Positions 37,501 through 38,204 are shown, counted from the first letter of the stretch. The stretch: 64,000 bases of DNA from Solirubrobacteraceae bacterium (GCA_023230855.1 JALNWQ010000005.1:227839-291838), one strand, 5' to 3'. A program made the numbers and translations. The notes: generated by a model from the sequence alone, not told the origin.

Positions 37501-38204
37501 GTCACGGGCTCGCCGGCCGCGGGGCCGTCGGACAGCCCGGGAGCGATGACGCCCACGGTCGACGTCACGGTCTCGGCGTCGTCACCTCCGGCGTCGCCGC
37601 CCGAGGGCTCGTCGTCGGACGGAGAGGACCGGCGCTCGTCGTCGGTCCGCGGCGGGGTGGTGACCCCGTCCATGTCGAAGCCGTTGCTCACGAGCGGCGC
37701 GGGCTCGGCCGGCTCCGGCGTGGTCGCCGTCCGGGTCGGGGCCGCGGTCGGCGTGGCCGGGACCGCGTCGGACGCCGGGACGGCCGTCGAGAACGGCCCG
37801 CCTGCGGCGCCGGACGCCGGGGCCGTCGCGGTCTGGCCGTCGGACGTCGACGGACCGTCGTCGGCCGAGGGTCGCGCGTCCTCGTCGCCGTCGCCCGGCT
37901 GCGGCGACCGGTCGCCGCCGTCTCGGCCCGAGACCGCCTGCTTCTCGTCGTACTGGGGGAACCCGAGCTGCGGGAGCTCGACTCCCGGGACGAGCGTCGG
38001 CGGATCGGGATTGGCCATCGCGGCCTGGGCCGTGGGCGCGATCTGCCCGAGGATCAGGACGAGGGCGAGGACGACGGCGGCGGCGCGCCCGTACGGCCCA
38101 CGCACCGCGGCGGTGAGTCCGCTCGTCGGCATGCTCGAGCTGGTGGCGGCCGTCGAAGCCGCCGTGGCTGATGAACCAGGCGAAGACACGTTGACCCCCC
38201 GCAC
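1..38204 (-). CDS. Giant secreted beta-repeat protein with N-terminal metzincin-like metalloprotease domain (C-terminus beyond window)
   Basis: A single open frame runs leftward from GTG at 38204 to the window edge, at least 12,734 codons, and is still open at position 1. An in-frame TAG lies just upstream (about 38243). AGGGG seven bases before the GTG supports this start; GTG 38189 and ATG 38132 are alternatives. Order by residue: signal peptide with hydrophobic core about 42-57 and an AQA-A site near 61; acidic/Ser-Pro linker; very basic Arg/Ala/Ser segment about 285-414; Ala-Pro spacer about 449-539; 13 prolines 593-605; metalloprotease about 739-866 with HELGHTLGHGD at 822-832 and Met-turn Met840; then thousands of residues of Gly/Ala/Thr/Val-rich beta-strand repeats, RTX-like GGxGxD motifs and Calx-beta-like strands at the cut end. 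It is probably exported through Sec and is an adhesin, filament or surface-layer-like protein. Function is inferred from architecture only. The neighbour upstream is rseP. Confidence 0.93.
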   Translation of the reverse strand, partial: MRGVNVSSPGSSATAASTAATSSSMPTSGLTAAVRGPYGRAAAVVLALVLILGQIAPTAQAAMANPDPPTLVPGVELPQLGFPQYDEKQAVSGRDGGDRSPQPGDGDEDARPSADDGPSTSDGQTATAPASGAAGGPFSTAVPASDAVPATPTAAPTRTATTPEPAEPAPLVSNGFDMDGVTTPPRTDDERRSSPSDDEPSGGDAGGDDAETVTSTVGVIAPGLSDGPAAGEPVTDVAGGPLPPALAATPDPLAVPGVIPPTLDAGAVDAGTRSPSTTAADIAAVVRRPTRTAPRRSTGAHVSTKAGSSTTGRAASTRSSTSRASATGRAGAKAARSSGARRAATSVRAKRSDRRAAGDRRASKASRPSRRSTGAARSAGSRGTVGKAVRSAATRRHARHAILRRVVAQRAAVAKTYGAAPVTSSAGTGTPAPQPTAAPASAPTPESAPAVAPAPAPAPAPESAPAPAPAPESAPAPAPVPEPAAAPAPAPTAAPAPAPTPAPAPAPAPAPAPAPAPAPAPAPVPTPAPAPAPEPAPAVASAAPAPATISSSPSAGGAPQQISSGPSAAAPIHAPAPVAAAPAPVYHVAPVVPPPPPPPPPPPPPVPAALVVDAGETLAGAAPTPLATPAVDMAATPVVTIALDATTLADPAVVTELPSAADASDPPLVTDGAPAPAATALTAGAPGSAHVPDPDVTTGADAVTTPVDPSALVTLSVATSVDAPSATPTGGSARGPPAPAALTQEILDEVVAAAMAQWVAAYPDADFTGVTVTVGDLPGGWLGRAEGRTVTIDRTAGVVGWSILAAPGDTALRYDLMSVVLHELGHTLGHGDDVASSSLMGTGLQPGQIHGIPPIGTLESGPGYDTTSAAPVPILGSVLNIGASIGELVGAVLDLGAFSYDGPQAGPKVLSLDLGHTLVDLLGALTGSLSDVTATISGSAANLLQFDGTDTAGSGIGIGDIVEALFGVTRGLTVANPGTQGAYEAKISFAGTVQWLLGGAEEFLQELTVRFRVTAWDLATAATGTLKIADGFLSHLAQHGRTLEHTLRFDGAGQVSLIGGALGAVDSITDSISLSGITDGIIITPLLSAAESVFTLDVADGLLGLPVDVLYGVAGRLDELRGPGVADALWTIDGENQGSLTGMEPDADDGFSATGGLLSFLGVSRLVGSEKSADRFVIGALGSVTGIIDGGVSAIVDGVVSVIDQLAFEGGSYASLTTDSSNTVRGVADHSGSVALVGADGATSDKTVGYTNLEPISLLAPVQDVVVNGSPLLPDVFLVTGVSLSSVLAPLGFLGLAPALTGLLGVDRLIVVGGTNASLESIIFAPPTGTLTIDGKGAGDAPQGAQGGLDLDVVGVVGHVALPGVDLTINASVIAVLGIPGTNGTINTVTGLTGLTSSSPLSALDGLLSVVGPLIAPVLSPFATLLDTTGGAAGDDGSITLNATSRGILTGLLDAASLDLGLPLDLGVALTVVAGAEIRAGAVTIASEVDIAVESPDLAIAPAVATGIAQTLVIASEIRSTRAPATAGDASLSVTSHANATGVAQSTSDGAIGLPAQVAATVVVAVAGTTIIGSHLGARDAGGVGHLARVGAGTTVNAGALADADGSILGGAVAIVVATQVTAVSLVGTTIDAGDVEIIATGDGYVSSGATAATRAEEEPDGILEGLLGTLAGTTLTAVQGALGQHLVGGVAAALAVTALLQTTAATVTGGTIVSTGDVRIGATSATRTSTEAETSAGPGPGPDDGAAVAVAIGLPVVVTTATVGGGATITAVTAAVDAGLAAQAEHRTRARAATGVAGAGATTPNVPVGLQLAGAIALQVVLVDTTSTIGSGGVQVGGTDLTVGAASRGTAHAEARSGVANGASLGAAIGPAVAVHVVIDTTTAGASGAVSGATDLTIHAQASRDVDTHAGSDATVTGTAGGSIATVAAASATSVVLTTVDATLGGVGAPIVVGGDLLVEATLASSVRTTATAAGDGAVAAGPAIALTIAVHRVTATLARAVVAGGTVTVRTVGHAKVDGTATATVGSVTPTEGSSSVSGLLAGLQASGLALGALQRAGLGAQTSGELDLTTILNGAGGAALAAAISANVVVSSFTADIATGTPVTATRLLTVDARGETDATATADGAADGGIGVAAAVAINATVSTVSAIADTTTASLEAGGLLVSAGGAGAGGPTANGVNDLQAVATTGVGVGAAGISGAVAIEVSIVRTLALLGNGARGPPPAGSGAFRNTAVAPVTVTSDAVTNSSSLADAHSDSTAPLPSIGAGAALAITIATNLTETELSAPVTGTLTGGVTIGSRTDASTDATAITGVASSTAASGAVASSVALNTTTTSILAPISPDAGHAGAVAIDAVRVDDPPRTGTTATARGDAAADGIAIGAAIALTVALDVTTVTIRAGIVATALSVGASFAAHSGADARAGSGGAGDDAGVVGAQISGLLGTVQGLVGSITASATSLPALALPALPVSLSGGAAVAVDLAVATTTATVESGVTLTATGAITVASHSAGTAATTATAESVAGGVTVGLALAATISTVHSHARIDGTLRGATIAIDAGDAAAGATVATSNASSGDPAAGRQGAGAVALTLSIVTSKATLGADGALESAGAIALRAGMAPQAVADASPAGPVGTGLSLGLVVAVNLTVSESSGLIDGGAGLVTVGADANASTGAIAEGGDVAAGLGAPAIAVALATNVTTAIVLGSGIDALGAVEVTAHGIATTTATATGSTTPGVVSASGALALSVALDTVVATTVAPITAGGVDVLATGDHDSTAHATAGSGGVSGAGTDSGLLDAWVGGLGGILATPAGILPTPTSGNGLPGALTPPAVTAGSDEDEPATVGGTALPALTVPGTGATPTALSAAAAIAVNIGLSTTVAAVPVGQVDAGAGPLRVLATGSAAPSATADATSVTTGATGAGVATALALDLSVVTLTALLAGSVVAAPSAPGADAVVVRTTLGAGPIAPKATAHSGVGGSAVGVAGAFALTSSTVISTATLLGTVAAGGGDVVVQAGAGGAPEADASADADAGVVGVGAVVGIVLAVNVTTATSSATIGNAANVLILAAARPGNVDGAPTYTTVVGATAGATDGTASVVPAVAIAIAVNTTVAALAAGTVAVTGTTSVVAAPVASTSSIAAGRTDGVGGVSVGGPLALTLAIDTTIATSLGTINGGTTVIDATTTDASSATSTAASTGAAAPTPGGASADGQVHGWIGQLAGSLTSPRDLLGPVLPSSVVSGVLPAADTATGVAIGADGSPSVSGVALPPLEAPGADGKPVGLAVSAALAVNIGVSTTISSALGTIVTAPGGDLDLVAAATPTAAASASAEGMSGTAGVGTAIALNLAVGTLTALLGGDVKADGVTVRTAVAGNTTGVFAPSATAVSGAGGTGVGIAGAVAISASVLVSTASILAGAIVDGRGHDIVVFADSHSAPVVDARAEDSGGIVGVGAVVAVVLSTNVTTATSAGTLTSTDGPQRGAVRILAAQSAGYAGSRAPTYATDASAVGGATVGTAAIAPAVAIAIALNTTVAALTGGSVTAVDDIEIAAAPVASTTTTARAGTGADAVAVAGPLALTLAVDTTIATSAAHVAPGGAFTITARAGDESSADAGLLTGGSAGPTVDGSTGALTAGGQVVGWLEAFGGGMTSPTTLVGRVLPVGAATTEILPAEAVIPAIATDPATGDASIGGTALPRIAAPDAAGDGGLVSVAAATAVNIELSTTLAALASGSNVDMAGKDLLVQAVGGSDASAHADASTAGPALAGAATAIAVNVAVINVAALLAGELTARNVEVRTAFVDADGDPTTVTPTATARAGVGDSGAAGVAGALAISLSIVTSTATIAPTSDISAGGRIVVYADADAAPETVATAAPAGGGGVLGIGATIAITIAVNVTAATAGGNLQATGDILVLAAADAGVVDSRDPTYVTVAETTPGHLPDGIATIAPTVAIAVAANTTIAALTGGTAGSQTGSVRVRATPVASTSSDAAGQTGSGAAVSVSGPIAITLAIDTTVATSLSTINVLSAGNVVEIGAVTADASSASSRAGGGGARVPDSDTPSADGQVTGWISGVGALLPATSGLLTSVLPPATIEDVLPSAGLLPVESDDDGTTVAGVALPAFTAPDGSGSLVGLDVAAAIAVNVGVSTTIAAAPLGAIITPVGAEVEIVAVGAPTAEATADASTASGTSTVGVSTALALNLSVVTLTALLGGSVTGDSVTVRTEVGAGGFKPAARAYSGAGASGVGIAGAVAISASVHVSTATILPTAEVTARTGSIVVFADADNAPVADASADHVGGVVGVGATIAIVIATNITTATAGGTLTADQDVVVLAAADPRDATIAAPFAGAPTYTTGATATAGAIAGTAAIAPAVAIAIATNVTVAALLPGAVRPNRDVIVVAAPVASTTSSASVRTDAAATIGVAGPLALTLALDTTVATSLADVAPGVDFTIDAIAGDESSATARLVNDNRGSSPGGDAPAADGQLAGWLRGFGGLLATPDGLLGRVLPTDVAVGDVLPEQATTPTLSAPEDGPVTLGAVTLPSLAAPGATGEPGLLSLAAATAVNIEVSTTVAALGAVGKVDVGSGSLLVRAVGRSNPTATADASAITSPTLGVATAIALNVAVVNVAAIAAGRITARDVSVRTAIQDALGAPGSLTPRAEARSGAGDPTVGVAGAVAVSLSIVTSTATLLGAVTASGEVLVYADANAVPETIASAAQSGDPASVGVGATIAITIAANVTTATSAADIGGGVTGVTILAAAHPDPATALATGTRDPLYRTEASAEPGTLSASSVAVAPSVAIAVAVNTTIAALIGGSITTAGDVVVRAAPDADTHSLATGTTAGGDLLSLAGPIALTVAIDTTAAVSVATTITAHDVVVRADSHDDSSATSKAEGHRSATASSAPSADGLLQGWLVGLVGLAPDPAGLLDPVLPAGVDVIPGLLEIPALGVDDAGTPDDDGDDRVTIAGIAIPAAAVPGVGGSAPAPIRVAAAIALNVAVSTTIAAVPTGGVTADGALDVLASGRPTPLATADADTGAATVGAAAAIAIDVAIITITTLLGGDVTADGVTVRTLVGDPDRAPGTLTPTADAISGVGSGDVGVAGAFALSLSLVASTAAILPGTIDARGGDVIVYADASAAPVASATSGTSTGGLGVGANVAIVIAVNLTTATSAGTIGNAEDVAILAAAAPQDADPGSDPTGMGVVLAGSRNPTYTTTADATAGAVSAITVAPAVSIAAAVNTTTAALLPLGSVVATGRVTVLAAPDASTTSQATGETSSIDPVATLGAAVALNVAVDTAVATTLANVTADELQVMATPQRHHSAADAHAGAGGVAPDGSAHAGDQALGWFGLVEGLLPADPLGLLDPVLSLTDDVLPAATAVGGDLNLPGGLPTPELPSLDAIDLTSLLPDGPIGAAAAVALNVGVSTTVASILGGNVVVASTSTPALVLAEASPEATSDADGSAVGAGIGLAGAVALNVAVQTMVAVVGGLAPDVTAADLEVVARPKAGLPVTARAVAGSGASAPTSPSSTNVNAAGAVAVNIATGIVAALIAEPAIVRVPGKVLVRATTTTSVTSKAGAGTDVAIGVGAAIAVNVSTQLVLSAVVGGSFLEASGVNAGVSESMTIEGTATHVERADATSGGESTVGINGAFAINFANNQTIAIAVSSVLELATTPVGGLPTAPGLRTSGDFVLRAHQVTDADTTAKAEVDGTAVTVGVALALGLIVDGAHALLQRSVDAAGDVRVTSDTITPSRADAVAGTVGPGFANQCDSGSGVDAVLCDVDDAIFDTLVSVAELAATVTPAALDVVTVLLLVVQRALDGNPLNEGSVIDDPLGIGDLLQAGATIGDDIPLADLALVSAVASGSIRLGGLVIGLVGDLLDLVDLPTPSIGAAAAMAINVPVVLSTAILGIAAVTARGDEVDVLATVTHTSDADADATNVGNSASVGLAVAANVGTIVNVALIGLATTVEARVGDVTVRALSKRDDALCADPAEVPCAVDYEAIAKGGGLSTMAALTGSVAVNSLAGATVARISEAASVEAAGSIVVRGVAKSLLEARAYAGSLALLAGAASSIAVNNVTTIVLSQVGIAADLDAGVDIVVSADNPQTLSAEAIGGGGGLLAGAAGSITATVDTAVTAANVLPLATLDAGGDVIVRASSVTIAEGVAGSASLSLLASIGAAANIGMIVKVTVASLSGSITAGDDVDVHAESSETVLSLGVAGGLALGVSVQGVAAIWAIAPQTLALILGSGPLDLPDDVPVLGALTTTVEAGGDVLVSAHDQNETATFAGGFAAAGLASVGAALQIVTVVKTTTALIVLATVDAKGAGSPKIVYSGREAGGAPPSGAARGVIVQAVSSDRIVLPTFADGRSVVASISGAITTTAIANATTAAIVGSVVNPGSDAGPGQGVRVLAWDDTLSAGLPQATASAYLAASVGAALDGAVVVKATQAFITLSDVRATGDVIVEALSQEILISLVRAGAVGGIATVAASAGAFVVTVTTRAFIGGPISSLGGTAPTSADLTRIEAGGSVIVAADELLNIDSINGGVSVGVLSVGAAPALAVIVKVTEAYIGSGVTVTAHARTATDGVRTGQIVRGTDPDAGGRETYANTGAGDGTVIQKVRALISSVLDVRAQPPGAQTGTDALSDDDHALAPGSGPDDPALSGRHTATRASGDGFRGVAVTATNSDIVITVELAGTGGYGVAASVTGGIVVATVSTTASIDPLARINPVATADPSVTHDQSVRVRADNDFFRLGVVAGGAVGGLVGANVGANVTTLVVTTRAVVGMLAEVRARGDLVVQAHSTQKIVTVTVGAAAGGLVGVGGGVGAAVVLSITHAGVGSDVPLLPGGPTVVRVGGNVLIDAQDRTLVITIVGNLVAGGLAGAGASAAFTVIVKTTSADIGALSQVEALGRGSIGGVHADTSGAARSGYRGVAVQAISDEDVFVVALTGAGGILVGIAGGVSLTAIVSTTTADIGPGATVTTKGGDEPQTHAVSVAALNDTQVFAFAGGAAIGGVAGIGGGVDVGIILNATRATVAPGVTIDAAGDVNVVARGAKSVQSLGVSGGVGIAGLAGSVSVWAIGLPLALTYVINQVADDGSATADATADALSLSDLAATAGQFRLVTGPITGLADPFAVLGLLGDGGPVGGLLTGLGGGAGLATLTDAVVSSAGDGVVSPLTEALAGALTADLQLATYLDPLLSVSIGTDATLAAASVTAGGSINVLAKDTLFTLQAVGASAGGLVGIGGSVAVLALGLDTNATLLSGQTRAGPSGAINVKADHTSTVLGFAHAGAAGLVALGAQVLFVADGSRQRAAIGDAITISQASAVTVAATSDREYVPLTNAVALGGLAAGASAAVVMAGGATIATIGSAQIGTGAAESVGDVTVSADSDIVALPVTTGISVGAISLTGTLAVAIVDPTVSATMDGTSFRALGDVLVAARSTGQAVAVAAGATAGIVAGGASIGIARLDPTVTATADVGSTATALGSITVRARHQFDAAGNPNAALEVGDDGAYASGGFGAGAIVTAAGVGALSAVGAVSWVRAQATTTAALRSAGQITAGDNVTVNADSANRAVPVNIALSAGLIGIGASYAVATVRSTTTATLDAHTVRGANVTVTAGSPDRAVATTVAGAGGIIAGGGAIPRITQLSDTTATVADGTRIITLDARPVSGATVGRGQMLPWDSGTYAYFMLEAAPEVYERVDDFPHAYVPVDALPAHGTTLPGAASGDDLFLLTRAITCAAGDGDCTPRTAGYYRATGGTWSPELSLGDLLEHGGQLHQWNPASDAIEARTDIVRGYWQELPVLQRTVAPVVVTSLASLGTPADGTFAYLDAPTGAGVYRYSVLAGGWMQFTDETVILALGDGSYRRFDGTAFATIAPASGPALPTGPIAEGALFRLAPPARMHQWITGLGWRPAALPAGSAIPDLGETPPEASGKHVTLTGTDAIGRPAGMYTLHRGAVTVTARSTPSLVSTAVGISAGGLAVGISDARVEATANATASLGRGVVVHAGTVLVRAILDAAGTASATAAAGALVGVTSTSAKATITGAARALVGEDVTIRAEGGVEVLARTTTSQQALAINAAIGIVGAGAGRASATSRSLTEAIIGGGTTVVAGSLAVTATGVDGNLGMVVAGSGGVVAGLAAEPTTRTVAITRASIGGVDATGAPIPGGVTIDLASRPGSGRLTLAASHDTRFNTQVVSTAVGLLAGSGAESEDVVDSDVVARFGSGTVVDAYGIAAATQNTLTRTAAIDNIVGTTGGLASGAAARSRIDLAIGTLTEVADAVTLRVHGLTSNETTLSLTARNAFNVRQAVTFDTWGAVSGASVDSFITATKADARVLVGNAVLTTTGRMALSANSSGTVRSQVNAQTFGAGTVAIGTSEVRLTPDNIVRIGSGARLTAAGDVDLTAGRSIDENPITAADKWYVSSNWDGFAGSLIPVSQLDALMYLEVTNLVALAPGSRIDGSGEVHLYAQDVPLGEISAQAKQTSWVSAVQNALNALFGGSGTANFRGTTAGQAKGTVSIDGTIVTGAQRNKAITVTYVPGSGHQAIQATVTAGGATATGSLPVEDGSTTINGVTFTTGFRLRLNDAQAELASAIQQLHLYGDRNPTLKAYYVNKINALTTQLQEQGLAVCVNGPEGPECVYNSDEVYTVTVEGFRATQGIIDVRASNLIGSTASAVLEAPKDVAVSITNETLAFLALMGIEIPDRTGGVYYNGVRVSDEEDPGARIRQINVAEAELSNAQDGMDRIPDLVPGHASFTVVGTGGHTPDPSIVVQNTSGLIAGLPAIYPDITILDRPGTGIINNGGSVELIANPSGTGSIIVNNAIEAKTLTVVAGGDLYVNTSSTYQAAGNADGKIGNATVGPYGAGASQTTTGVAPACTGATANDLGMYQCGAPATVAGMCATAGGGTGLSCLVPEGSTSVLKADFVNGTSNVSTSGPPATIVGGRIYIRAPYINLNGVIQSGYDDYTLVIGGTTPQGAALVTQAAGLSPNSGTHELTAVEAKRNGFTVSYDTGAERFIVSEIAARGGNVELHGTVLNTGGGAIRLLGGYPDVKIDNRSGKDLVVKGIDLGRQGQGVLLIDDDAKGKPLDAAVAGHPGSSTSYTSLYQWGPNGVRLTTDNGVAAATETTITATNAEGRFVSRYQPDTSYRYGWESNTRIGVTKVVRLTSDTWFGFIPGSKNITKWDSIKVTGQPQIPSPSGRWFFSTEDMPANAPFAGSSQLAGAEYTYFQQQYLDGTPARTEQNSSYCKVKVIWCIVRTYVSVVTQVEAYTITAQHTMSAHRVIPITFVGRREGSIDIDSDADVYVAGNLNNPSGVTSIDAPNGRIEVLGGEISGQVVELRSLESIGSAAAPIPTRVASINVVGASASSTPVLVNTPPYKWTSASGVKNLTWGDTVRVAEGYSSALGVAGRVYQYTGPARQNVDLGTVHYSDRQAAIWVELTTPTNDVVKVGADYYAFIGKSARLDLSAQNYADTSRWTKLPRQPGLTAISTGGGVFVEDRGTTTAVRTVRAGAGDVLLSSNGSIVRAEGSAAYGTVTGEHITLLAGGLRPTVTGESVNPGGIGAANAPLTIQTGGTQAADLDVRARGDVFLLQPTGDLWLNSLRAGGGDVWLKVAGGSLYNANTGVTRDPRTYAQLSQSVYRSLGLLDPDQPYVQQTRFADGRNDAYRRYWELAVRVDGTGTVRLTETERAHWTGLYASQGRSQAEIEASIATLEAQRTGEYDTLHGFWNAYFTRIGETMPSSYVPLERFEGATVTAGATTLSSPGATFTSADVGRVIRVGGVDNEIVAVLADGVVVLRDPVGGPVTRTDGAVAGPSSTLHSATAGFAAADLGRAITVDGVATTIAAVLGPDTVRLTTPVAAGASRTVAFVDAHGDGAVIDGTTLTSLSATFTAADVGRAITVGRVTTEIVAVLGANAVTLADRLVDGNGIAFSYSPGASERSDATVTTSATTLSSASSAFAAHDVGKAITVAGVRATILSVVDATTVTLSGIVDPGTGRSFTYTPGGTGPVTFATVVELAGATVEGPRTLLAVEGAAFEMVDPAAPGSGDVGRTITVDGTAFEIVEVRSLTEVVLDGRADPAGAGAYRLTREYTDGALAAGDAGATVLSSPSVTFGPADIGRTVSIGGVEATIVELLSVHDAVLDTILAAATGVTFQVVSQGATGTLTVGQGTTLTALDGGFTAADVGRSITVDGQTVTIHEVVDATTVRLVEDLGSATGVGVRYEIGHGDGAVAVAGARLTSTATTFAPTDVGQAITVGGVTTTIVSVENDHEVTLAAVLPGATGVAIEYRPSILDGVVATITTLTTNQRTFGQSDVGRAITVAGVATTIAAIVSPRTVKLAATIAPVGPIAFTYDDVAYGDGVVAAAAVLRSASTGFVREDAGGEIRVGVATTTIVARTAADEVVLADAVAPGTGIAFRYDPAFSYRLSEEEERFLAAGVKVWTPEQLQNLLGAGLLKPVTSTLALMGDTVISARNVTLIAEGLDGSVGRSDGEELIVLDGAPFSPDENVILGSAERADLQYVGGFGTSGQVDIDAGAGTIRRSDGASWQGIAAGDVIRVMGVTASAPSGAATYTVAAVVGDTITLAGAPQLVTQLGVDVSVTALVDPTITRTASFRAADGTTGAMIVDESGAGWGALAVGDTIAVLGNTPNATGSAGSSGVSYYTIAQIVGNAIVLADGDALTTTGPTTGIRIRPIVVDPTFVAVDDETAIVGATFVNRGVGPAGRLGDQIVSADFDFGAAGFVAGDLIRISGTGLNDTAAFTPYTIVAVDGRTLTLAQNAILIDQMHGGELWITRGRAPVLTHIAVAKVKPMFIEALGTLDAKAGGNVLIASPLDLDVGTVDAPGRVHLKTKGSIHNASAGSTPPVGCGAAGVRVNACTGDLVLEAGSGRIGSIVAPFYTDFVDGTVDGTLTARAQDDVHIHNRRTDGLAGDLRIESVYSERGTIHLEADGSILDALGTAFTKLYAPVIELHADGTIGASGNALEILTTGGGTVDARAVGSIWITATNLAGNAAPLDLRRVMSSTGDVTLQAASIRHVGADDTVFATAPPVPVALRDVAVIGNSITLIATLGAIGEPGNELQIQTRYSTPGAGTLTSASTLDNTYIVQPLGDLYLAKVSTTGTTSIAFISALDGAILNGLQTGSLDANVTSGKAKLFAKGDIGRAFRPLTTGSGLGNAIPGTLQGTSTTGGVWIVNVGPVDINCVALGACTDVDGISAAGAVDIQTLNGLGATNSLITLLRNVRAGGPVSIGSGIEAGNDNDVHITAGRSVTSLNGAVTIEAGGNVVLGTGAFVLAQGGADGPGDVTIIAGLDGQGGSIRSTSANVTAATGAILARADGGHAVLEAGSSWTARTDVSVTAGLSVHVVDGTAVTALDGDLTLIAQDGDLVVGDTVVLRAGRDLTGTATGFVDLRSHVDAAAVRDITITAGGDLVAVENVGLVGGRDITITVGGDATLLQFVAFDAGRDLRLDVGGDLTAGLRTTLTAGQDLGLHADGDVVLLEWVTGIAGRDLEITGGGRVEIGKDADVSAARHLAIGAGTDILLSRATTITATLGDVTLTATSGSIVAIDRVTVTAGRDLTASAGQTIQLRDDATVAAQRDLTLRTVDGDVLIGVGSTPATVRAFSGRILIQSGRHVHTWPTALLIAAEQVSIYGDALDQTTTGAIITLEGTIAAPLILVFGNSHDDVFLLDRVALGGRTRLYGSNTPTPESSTDPQASDADRNRFAPEGDGDDVFIVNRLPTMQGVASGNTVTIDGQSGSNTVTIQTSGSQSQIAADYVINVLGTGAPDTGVQTLNIYGVDNGRSGTDPLTGQSYPVNDIFLLRSAATIPFESHARPDIYRGTGDGTGDAVSADPYAAGPAFVALLHATMDEAAPDPTLEVVTAGDFAVERINYDSSTSRLNVYAPGGNAYFAVDDNSAITTLDGGTGDTTFQIGQIYGLKRNGDPGQGNVAPADVFDFATVATTRGWLSRGNSRSLVAQGGRNNTYTVYSNHAELSLQGGLGDNLFVIQGFALAEVDGDGDLVLPDGCSAIQPPGCLPTPRLTSGFSTAADTKVRTGGGSNQVVYNMTAPVAVEGGAGFNKLAIRGTEYADHIVVTDRGVFGVGTGVSYRNIQLIEVNGLEGDDTIDVISTAPGVVVRLIGGLGSDQFNVGGDVNGAVYAQDTRGSSAAINHRIISSDRDYSAVPTQGVNLNVAQAAVGAVVIEEGPFGTTVAETQDGAPIGTTASYTVRLAQAPRPGEKVYVTVSAQSTTLVEQAGLDGGGIGDSILLAAGVAPARGTTTSDSDFYDHVHVNGSPADVKRRSLVLVFDEVNWAVAQTVTVGAVNDERANPDRRYVIGASVLSGDPFYDNATVSNVTVLKRDVEQVAIVTTQLAADGVTPDDRTTVLAGPAPQGITDRYALSLGRVPTAQVTVAITLSAATASLASTDPRFQVIQAPTGTTPGRYAVTFTPGDATTPVLVDVRGVGLGVVLDTHEVAIQHAITPTSAVEYVPTTTTVGAPPVTVYATVVGDKAPGLLLEKPDRMVVTRCGMSGNQTDCSVPGPGASYTARLTTAPAAGHPVTVVLDGDGQTDVDVAASGGRITMQAIGAAGAGLWTGSVTYDAAAGTLRRSDGSSWLDDGFLEGQLLRLNGTGPLLKIQRLEGSDPTRVDVLRVTTAGALPWTGTGTTSASVERWAATVTFTAADWWIPVVVPVVADPYFDVPVG
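1640..3080 (-). repeat. RTX-like GGxGxD segments near the cut C-terminus
   Basis: Dispersed motifs resemble haemolysin-type calcium-binding nonapeptides: NGLEGDDTIDV, IGGLGSDQFNVGG, QGGLGDNLFVI, LDGGTGDTTFQIG and VEGGAGFNKLAI. They are not arranged in tight tandem as in classical RTX toxins. They suggest calcium-dependent folding after export. Confidence 0.55.
3240..4400 (-). repeat. Haemagglutinin-like 'AGRD' beta-helix repeats
   Basis: Short strands with the pattern TAGRDLxxxAGGDVxL recur roughly every 20-30 residues (for example 'GRDITITVGGDATLLQF'). This is the style of filamentous-haemagglutinin and two-partner-secretion beta-helices. The region follows the ADVGR block and less regular sequence, and precedes the RTX-like part. 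Confidence 0.65.
6860..8890 (-). repeat. Ten 'ADVGR' modules of about 66 residues in the giant protein
   Basis: Ten consecutive copies follow the pattern LxSxxxxFxxADVGRxIxVxGVxTxIxxVxxxxxVxL. The core codons fall near 8811, 8639, 8450, 8237, 7979, 7771, 7570, 7373, 7181 and 6982, spaced 172-258 bp. The best conserved short core is ADVGRAITVGGV. Copy five carries a short insertion and copy ten is degenerate (REDAGGEIRVG). Similar 'DVGKxIxVxGA' strings are known from tail-spike and pectin-lyase-like beta-helix entry regions; homology here is not proven. Confidence 0.8.
14300..15200 (-). other. Non-repetitive aromatic-rich insert in the giant protein
   Basis: The regular beta-repeats are interrupted by about 300 residues of ordinary globular-looking sequence rich in Trp, Tyr, Phe and His. 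It contains a close cysteine pair (CAAGDGDC) and phrases such as 'TGAGVYRYSVLAGGWMQF' and 'ARMHQWITGLGWRP'. The rhythm 'G..x..Y...G.W' recalls small receptor-binding or tail-protein modules, but I cannot name a family. Repeats resume on both sides in the same frame. Confidence 0.5.
22080..29850 (-). repeat. Block of tandem super-repeats of about 425 residues within the giant protein
   Basis: A hydrophobic segment of the form ADGQxxGWLxGxGGLL...GLLxxVLP recurs with its Trp codon at 29804, 28553, 27281, 25994, 24734, 23456 and 22148. The spacings are 1251, 1272, 1287, 1260, 1278 and 1308 bp, or 417-436 residues. Between these landmarks the same order of shorter strands recurs, for example 'PTYTT', 'APAVAIAIAVNTTVAAL', 'VTVRT' and 'ALPxLxAPG'. 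More divergent relatives without the Trp lie upstream near 30.9, 32.1 and 33.2 kb. This points to expansion by duplication of a whole 425-residue unit. Confidence 0.8.
35610..35990 (-). other. Metzincin-like (matrixin-type) metalloprotease domain in the giant protein
   Basis: The zinc-binding signature HELGHTLGHGD occupies residues 822-832, so the ligands would be His822, His826 and Asp832, with Glu823 as catalytic base. An SSSLMGTG Met-turn follows, with Met840. An amphipathic helix (LTQEILDEVVAAAMAQWV) and a beta-strand-rich stretch precede the motif, as in peptidase family M10. Asp as third ligand is seen in some metzincins in place of His. The domain is short and sits near the N-terminus of the exported protein. 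Confidence 0.75.
36390..36428 (-). repeat. Run of 13 prolines
   Basis: Thirteen consecutive proline codons (mixed CCG, CCT and CCC) encode residues 593-605, flanked by Val. Together with the preceding Ala-Pro spacer this forms a long rigid stalk ahead of the metalloprotease domain. A run this long would normally stall ribosomes without EF-P. Confidence 0.85.
36596..36855 (-). repeat. Ala-Pro spacer encoded by short tandem repeats
   Basis: Reiterated GGxGCC-type hexamers encode alternating Ala-Pro with occasional Glu-Ser. Two adjacent 30-bp units, 36781-36810 and 36811-36840, differ at a single base. The translated product is a stiff extended linker between the basic segment and the metalloprotease. 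Such DNA is prone to slippage, so length variation between strains is likely. Confidence 0.75.
36965..37345 (-). other. Highly basic segment of the giant protein
   Basis: About 125 residues (near 287-414) are dominated by Arg, Ala, Ser, Thr, Lys and Gly, with short pieces such as KRSDRRAAGDRRASKASR. The composition resembles histone-H1-like or nucleic-acid-binding tails. It lies after the signal peptide and before the Ala-Pro spacer, so if the protein is exported it would be extracellular. Binding to anionic wall polymers is a reasonable but untested guess. Confidence 0.6.
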
